Origin: Paulownia fortunei
Taxonomy: Eukaryota; Streptophyta; Magnoliopsida; Lamiales; Paulowniaceae
Reading direction: 5' to 3'
Assembly (NCBI GenBank): GCA_019321725.1
Contig: CM033108.1
Span: 2,501 to 66,500, forward strand
Length of the DNA stretch: 64,000 nt
The notes under the pieces are model-generated. The model ran no database searches. It was not told the DNA's origin and was given only the letters and a program-made list of their open reading frames with translations. A program made the translations under genes and the position numbers. Below are positions 59,701 to 64,000 of this stretch, one piece after another. Numbering within the stretch: position 1 is the stretch's first letter; each line of letters starts with the position of its first letter.

Positions 59701-62700
59701 AATTGGGAATTTTGAACTAAACCACATTTTTGCTCATAGCCAAAGGTTAAACAGTGAGGCAATAGTGGCTTTTGTAAAGGCGCTCTGCAAAGTCTCCATG
59801 TCAGAATTGCAGTCTCCAACTGATCCACGTGTGTTTAGCCTCACAAAAATCGTGGAAGTTGCGTAAGATTCTTTCCTGAATTTGAAGTGATGTCCCTATT
59901 CTTACAAATGTCCTCGAGAAATTTGGGATGGGAAATAAAATCACTTGATGCTTCTGTTTTGCAGACACTACAACATGAATCGCATAAGACTAGTGTGGTC
60001 TCGAATATGGAGTGTCCTTTCGGAATTTTTTGTGGCAGTTGGTTTGTCAGAAAATCTATCTGTTGCAATATTTGTTATGGACTCACTGCGGCAGCTTGCT
60101 ATGAAATTCCTAGAGCGAGAAGAACTGGCAAACTATAATTTCCAAAATGAATTTTTGAGACCATTCGCGGTTGTGATGCAGAAAAGCTGTTCCACAGAGA
60201 TCAGAGAGTTAATAGTTCGATGTATCTCGCAAATGGTGCTTAGCCGGGTCAATAACGTAAAATCTGGATGGAAGAGTGTTTTCATGGTAAGTTTTCCTTC
60301 TACATGTTCTAGAAAGCTTGCCTGTGACTTGCACAATTCACTGATTGCCTCCTTGAATTTAGCTTATCAAGAGAATCTACCTGTTTTATCTAGCAAGTTA
60401 GCACCTGGCGACCATTCTTTGGTCCAGATAAGGAATTCAATTTCTCTTTTAAGTAGAAATTAATATCTCAACTCAGCAAATTACTTTATACATTTTGTTA
60501 ATAAATAACTGAATAAAATTAAACTGAGGAGAGTTGTATGTAAAATTGATTTCTTCTGCGTAATACTAATTAATAGATCCTCAGTTGTAAGTGCGACAGT
60601 CTTTTGCATTGGAACCCATGGTAATGGGCCCGAATACATTAGTATGGATTATTTTCTTTTCCAAGTGAAATCCCCTAGTATATGGAAATCTTCGAGCATT
60701 GTGTTTTGAACTACCTTGCTCCACCAAAACTGCAACAATACCATCGATGTCCTTAATCACCATAAATGTTTAAGCAAGAACTGCATCCGCGTGAGTTGAA
60801 GTCACTTTAATGGGTGAACAACCCAACCCTGGGAACATACTACATCCCTAGGCGGCAAAGATGCAAAACAACCACAACCTAGACTGTGTCAGTTGGCTGT
60901 GCGGTTCAATCACCGGTCTAGGTTTAAAAACACTGATGCTGCCCGTAATAATGGTGCTGTCTCAACTTTGACCTCCATAAAAATCCACATGTGACCAAGA
61001 AACATCTATTTTATCTACCATCTGGAATAAAGAGACCTCACTAGTATTGTGGCCATCTTCTTCATTGTGCCTGGTTTTATGTGCTGGCACATTTGGCCTG
61101 GTTAGTTGATTGTTGGATTGGGCTTTTTGGAAATCTTTTTAAATGTATTTTACTTGTAGCTGTTGAGATTCTGATATCTTTTGTTCATATTGTGGTGTTG
61201 ATGGTACTTTTTATCCCTAGGGAAGTGGCAGATGTTGATGGTGGTCTTTGATAGTGTATGGCGTTGGAATGATGGGATTTTGGATGCATCAGGCTTTCTT
61301 TATCAGAATTGTTGCCTACCCTATTTCTTCATATATTCTCTTCTCTGATTTTGGGATTAGATTGCTTTGTCCGTACTTTTTTGCACACTAAGTTTTCAGC
61401 TTAGTTCTGATTCTTCAGATACCTAAGATCTGGAACTGCATAAAAGTTTTTTGTTTCAGTAACTTGTCAGCCTCTAGTGTGGCTTTATCTTGAAATTCTT
61501 ATAGTGTGAGATAGCTGATGGTTGCATTAGAAGATGTGGATTATAGTGGTAGCTCATTGATAAAGTGTCTTAATAGTTCAAATTTTTCTTTAATATTGCA
61601 ACTTGCTTTTCCAATCTTTATTTTAGAATATTCTTGTAAAGTCTCACTGTGTTTGCAGGTTTTCACAGCAGCTGCAGCTGATGAAAGGAAGAGCATAGTC
61701 TTGTTGGCCTTTGAAACAATGGAAAAAATAGTGCGGGAATATTTTCCCTACATAACTGAGACAGAAGCATTGACTTTTACTGATTGCGTTAAGTGCCTCA
61801 TCACCTTCACAAATAGTAGATTCAATAGTGATGTTAGCCTCAATGCTATTGCTTTTCTCCGGTTCTGTGCTGTCAAACTTGCAGATGGTGGACTTGCTTG
61901 CAATGAAAAAATTAAGGGGGATGATTCATGCAGTCCATTAGTGAAGAACAATGCTTTGGATGGTGAAACATGCATAGATAAGGATGATCATATATATTTC
62001 TGGGTTCCTTTGCTCTCAGGTACTTGATTTTAATTGAGAAGCATTGATGTGGAGGTGGAGCCAGCAATAATAGACACACACTCTCTTACATTTTTCCTGA
62101 TATAAGTTTATGTATCTTCACCACGACTCCTACAATCTTATTGTCCATAACTTTCTCATGGATTCTTTCCACTTGAATACGGATGCAGAAAGACATTTAT
62201 TCCCATCCGTTGCCTGTTTCTCTTAACCAGTCGCCCCAAACACACCGACCCTTCACCCCATCAGCATCCTCGTTCCCTTGGTGGAGAACAAGTTTACTTC
62301 ATTAGTGCCACCTCTGCAATTTAGCTTTTGAACATTAATTTCAATTTTGTTTCAGGGTTATCTAAATTGACATCGGATCCTAGAGCAGCCATCAGAAAGA
62401 GTGCCCTGGAAGTTCTCTTTAATATTTTGAAGGACCACGGTCACCTATTCTCGCAGCCATTCTGGTCTAATGTTTTCAATTGTGCGATCTTTCCAATATT
62501 TAGTTTCAGCTCTGATAGTAAAGAGGCTCATAAGGAGGATGATTGCTGTTCGCCAAATTCTGGACCCTTACATCCTGATGGGAGCATATGGGACACTGAA
62601 ACTTCTGTAGTGGCAGTAGAATGTCTCATTGATTTATTTGTCCATTTCTTTGATTTGCTAAGGCCCCAACTGCATGGAGTGGTATCCATATTAGTGGGAT

Positions 62701-63038
62701 TCATAAGAAGTCCAGGTCCAGGTCCCTCAAGCGCAGGGGTGGCTGCTTTGATGCGTTTGGCTGCTGCTTTGAGTGGCAAACTTTTGGAAGAGGAATGGCG
62801 AGATATCTTTCTTTGTTTGAAAGAGGCTGCTGGATCCAGTTTGCCTGGTTTTGCAAAGCTTTTGAAAACCATGGACAGCATTGAGGTGCCTGATGTTACT
62901 TGCCCCAATAATGAAATGGAATCCTCTTCTGGCCATGGAGTAATTAATGATGGTTCTGAGGATGACAACCTGCAAACTGTGGCATATATTGTTTCAAGGA
63001 TGAAAGTCCATATAGCTGTACAGCTACTCATTATACAG
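47701..63038 (+). CDS. BIG-type ARF-GEF (brefeldin A-inhibited Sec7 GEF), exons 1-10, 3' end outside window
   Basis: Exons are 47701-48725, 53197-53514, 55573-55903, 56137-56559, 58257-58546, 58826-59099, 59360-59862, 59965-60286, 61659-62019 and 62356-63038. They join in frame to 1510 residues. The family is usually about 1700-1800, so the last part of the C-terminal HDS region is missing. The protein exchanges GDP for GTP on ARF at the trans-Golgi/endosome. Seen in order are the DCB region ([13 protein letters not shown] start, [18 protein letters not shown]), the HUS box NYDCD (435-439), Sec7 (about 556-745) with FRLPGEAQ (Glu finger E648) and LNTDAHN (687-693), then HDS repeats. Y682, S683, D690 and M700 match the brefeldin-sensitive set. 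ATG 47701 is chosen because upstream in-frame codons lack ATG. Intron 1 has a GC donor and contains a copia element. The closest named relatives are probably Arabidopsis BIG1/BIG4. Confidence 0.95.
48724..48731 (+). other. GC-type 5' splice site of ARF-GEF intron 1
   Basis: The exon ends AG and the intron starts GCAAGT, the full consensus of GC-AG introns. The acceptor is the CAG ending at 53196. Only this join keeps the conserved reading [12 protein letters not shown]; the nearest GT (48730) would shift the frame into a stop. Confidence 0.8.
49008..49247 (-). repeat. 3' LTR of the intronic copia element
   Basis: It matches 52631-52868; both start TGAAATTGAAG.TGAATAAT on the plus strand and end TGATTTCCA. 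Both include ACAAATCAGCCCTATAACAA. Confidence 0.88.
49248..51250 (-). pseudogene. Copia pol remnant: integrase end, reverse transcriptase, RNase H
   Basis: Minus-strand fragments run from [18 protein letters not shown] (about 50390-50330, integrase C-terminal region), through [20 protein letters not shown] (about 50120-50060) and [12 protein letters not shown] in the reverse transcriptase (50303-49956), to YVDDIIMTG (about 49866-49840). RNase H follows with [11 protein letters not shown] and [15 protein letters not shown] at about 49590-49420. The segment between protease and the integrase end is much shortened. Multiple stops and shifts are present. Confidence 0.85.
51260..52522 (-). pseudogene. 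Copia gag and protease remnant
   Basis: The gag start on the minus strand reads [13 protein letters not shown] and later [14 protein letters not shown] (gag_pre/UBN2-like), at 52522-51911. A CCHC knuckle C..C...GH....C ([14 protein letters not shown]) follows at about 51760-51720. The protease active site [11 protein letters not shown] lies at about 51455-51420. Frame breaks separate the pieces. Confidence 0.85.
52631..52868 (-). repeat. 5' LTR of the intronic copia element
   Basis: This is the partner of 49008-49247, with several substitutions and small indels between them, indicating an old insertion. Confidence 0.85.
53752..53838. repeat. 38-bp tandem repeat (2.3 copies) in ARF-GEF intron 2
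   Basis: Units at 53752-53789 and 53790-53827 start GCACCTCTACTGGTGGTG and end TAATTTTGGACAAT. They differ at two positions, and a third partial copy runs to 53838. Confidence 0.9.
54740..55050 (+). repeat. Probable LTR-type repeat fragment in ARF-GEF intron 2
   Basis: This stretch is rich in AATTAATTGA, TTAAATTAATTTA and GGGCCTAATTTGATTAGG motifs, followed by AGAGGCCCATTAGTAGAGGC. The style resembles the outer part of the LTR-like repeats near 18240-18380, but no boundaries or coding sequence are visible. Confidence 0.35.
57424..57663 (-). pseudogene. Possible RTE-type LINE reverse transcriptase scrap in ARF-GEF intron 4
   Basis: An open minus-strand frame contains [13 protein letters not shown], similar to the GLHQGSALSPYLF motif of plant RTE-like reverse transcriptases. 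Shortly after comes [17 protein letters not shown], similar to MLFADDIVLV...E. The segment normally between them is reduced to a few residues, implying an internal deletion, and the DD catalytic pair is altered to DS. No other part of such an element was recognised nearby. Confidence 0.45.
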
Positions 63039-64000
63039 GTGCACCTTTCTTCCTTTCTCTCTCTCTTGCATGTGCACGCGTATAACTGTTATCATACTAA
63101 TTATGCCAGTGCATGTTTAGGTGTCCGACATGTTTTCAGTTGCAAAGGCTATGCCATAATTTATATGATTCACAGTATGACCTCGACTGTGTCAAACACA
63201 TCCTATTATTCTTAATAGCACCTTAACTTTCTTGATGTGCATTTCTCAACTTGTGGTTTGAGGGTTTAATATGATTGATCTTTCTTGATATATGGACTTG
63301 CCTTACTCCTTTTTCTCATTTTAGTTCTAGAAGAATTTTTATATCCCTAAGGACTCGCGAGGAAACTCATTATGTTCACATGCCTTGAATCTTGCCTTGG
63401 CTTTTAATTTTATTTGTAGTGTACAATTATCCCAAATAATGAGTATGTATACCCATCAAATCGCCCAATAATCTTTGCTTGCATATTTTCTTAGGATATT
63501 GTGGAATTAAAAAATATTGACTAAAAAAAGCTTGTTTATCATCAAACAATATGGGATTAATGAAGAAGAACTTCAAGCTCACTGCTTAGTCCTTTGAGCA
63601 AGAAGACTATAGCACAATCCACGCTTTTATCACAGGAAAGTAACAAGACTCGATTCCTTGGTTCTGGATTTCCAAAAGCCCCTTATGGAATTTCTCAGTT
63701 CCAACATAAAAACGACATATATAGCATAAGTCCAGACATCTTTTAGAAAGATTTACTTGTTGCCTTTAGTTCTTTGGCAGCAGATCTATTTTATAAAATT
63801 TATCAATGGGGTAGCCTTCATTATCTGACAAATACTACAACAGACCAGAGCAATGTTTTATATTGCATTCCCAGACACTGATAATGAAAAGAATATTTGG
63901 ATGGAGAATATGCACCACAATATTTGAAACACTGCTGATACTGATTACCATTTATTACTTGATCTTTATCTGCTCTTACCTAGAAAAGGCTTATAAATTT
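63039..64000 (+). other. ARF-GEF intron 10 (incomplete)
   Basis: The intron starts GTGCACC after the codon CAG that ends LLIIQ. The expected next exon, coding for a VVTDLY-like continuation, was not found before the window ends. No other gene or transposon domain was recognised here. Confidence 0.6.

Overview
The window is nuclear DNA of a flowering plant, most likely a eudicot. It is AT-rich and intron-rich, and it carries plant-type transposons (Ty3/gypsy chromovirus, Ty1/copia, L1-type LINE with RNase H, PIF/Harbinger). Only two host protein genes are supported: an aminoacylase-1 type M20 amidohydrolase on the minus strand (4 exons, 31458-35118) and the first ten exons of a large BIG-type ARF-GEF on the plus strand (from 47701, running off the right edge). 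No tRNA, rRNA, CRISPR or bacterial-type feature was seen.

Layout. 1-14652 is a nested transposon stack: a decayed LINE (1-713 and 8863-14652) split by a decayed Ty3/gypsy chromovirus (714-8862, target duplication ATGTG). The LINE's 3' end abuts an LTR-like repeat (14655-15272) that recurs at 18882-19510. 15273-20040 is otherwise AT-rich unassigned DNA. About 20040-31320 is one AT-rich tandem satellite array, roughly 34 monomers of about 355 bp. 31458-35118 is the aminoacylase gene. A PIF/Harbinger element (35345-38234) sits directly upstream of it. 38235-43073 is AT-rich intergenic DNA with a foldback and a CA microsatellite. 43074-46673 is a pol-less gypsy-derived element on the minus strand with two LTRs, a gag remnant and two families of internal tandem repeats. 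47701 to the end is the BIG gene; its first intron holds a decayed copia element (49008-52868) and its fourth intron a probable RTE-type reverse transcriptase scrap.

Function. The aminoacylase would deacylate N-acyl amino acids and carries an N-terminal hydrophobic segment suggesting entry to the secretory pathway. The BIG protein would activate ARF GTPases at the trans-Golgi/endosome; its Sec7 domain keeps the glutamate finger and all four residues known to permit brefeldin A inhibition. The two genes are divergently arranged. From memory, their Arabidopsis counterparts (At4g38220 and At4g38200) are near neighbours, so this looks like conserved microsynteny expanded by transposons.

I found no clear new biological system. 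The most notable items are the gypsy element with perfect inverted ends inside a matching target duplication, the satellite array with two sequence domains and block duplications, a consensus GC-AG intron in the ARF-GEF, and the translated tandem repeats of the pol-less gypsy family. All boundaries, exon joins and repeat counts were read by eye.
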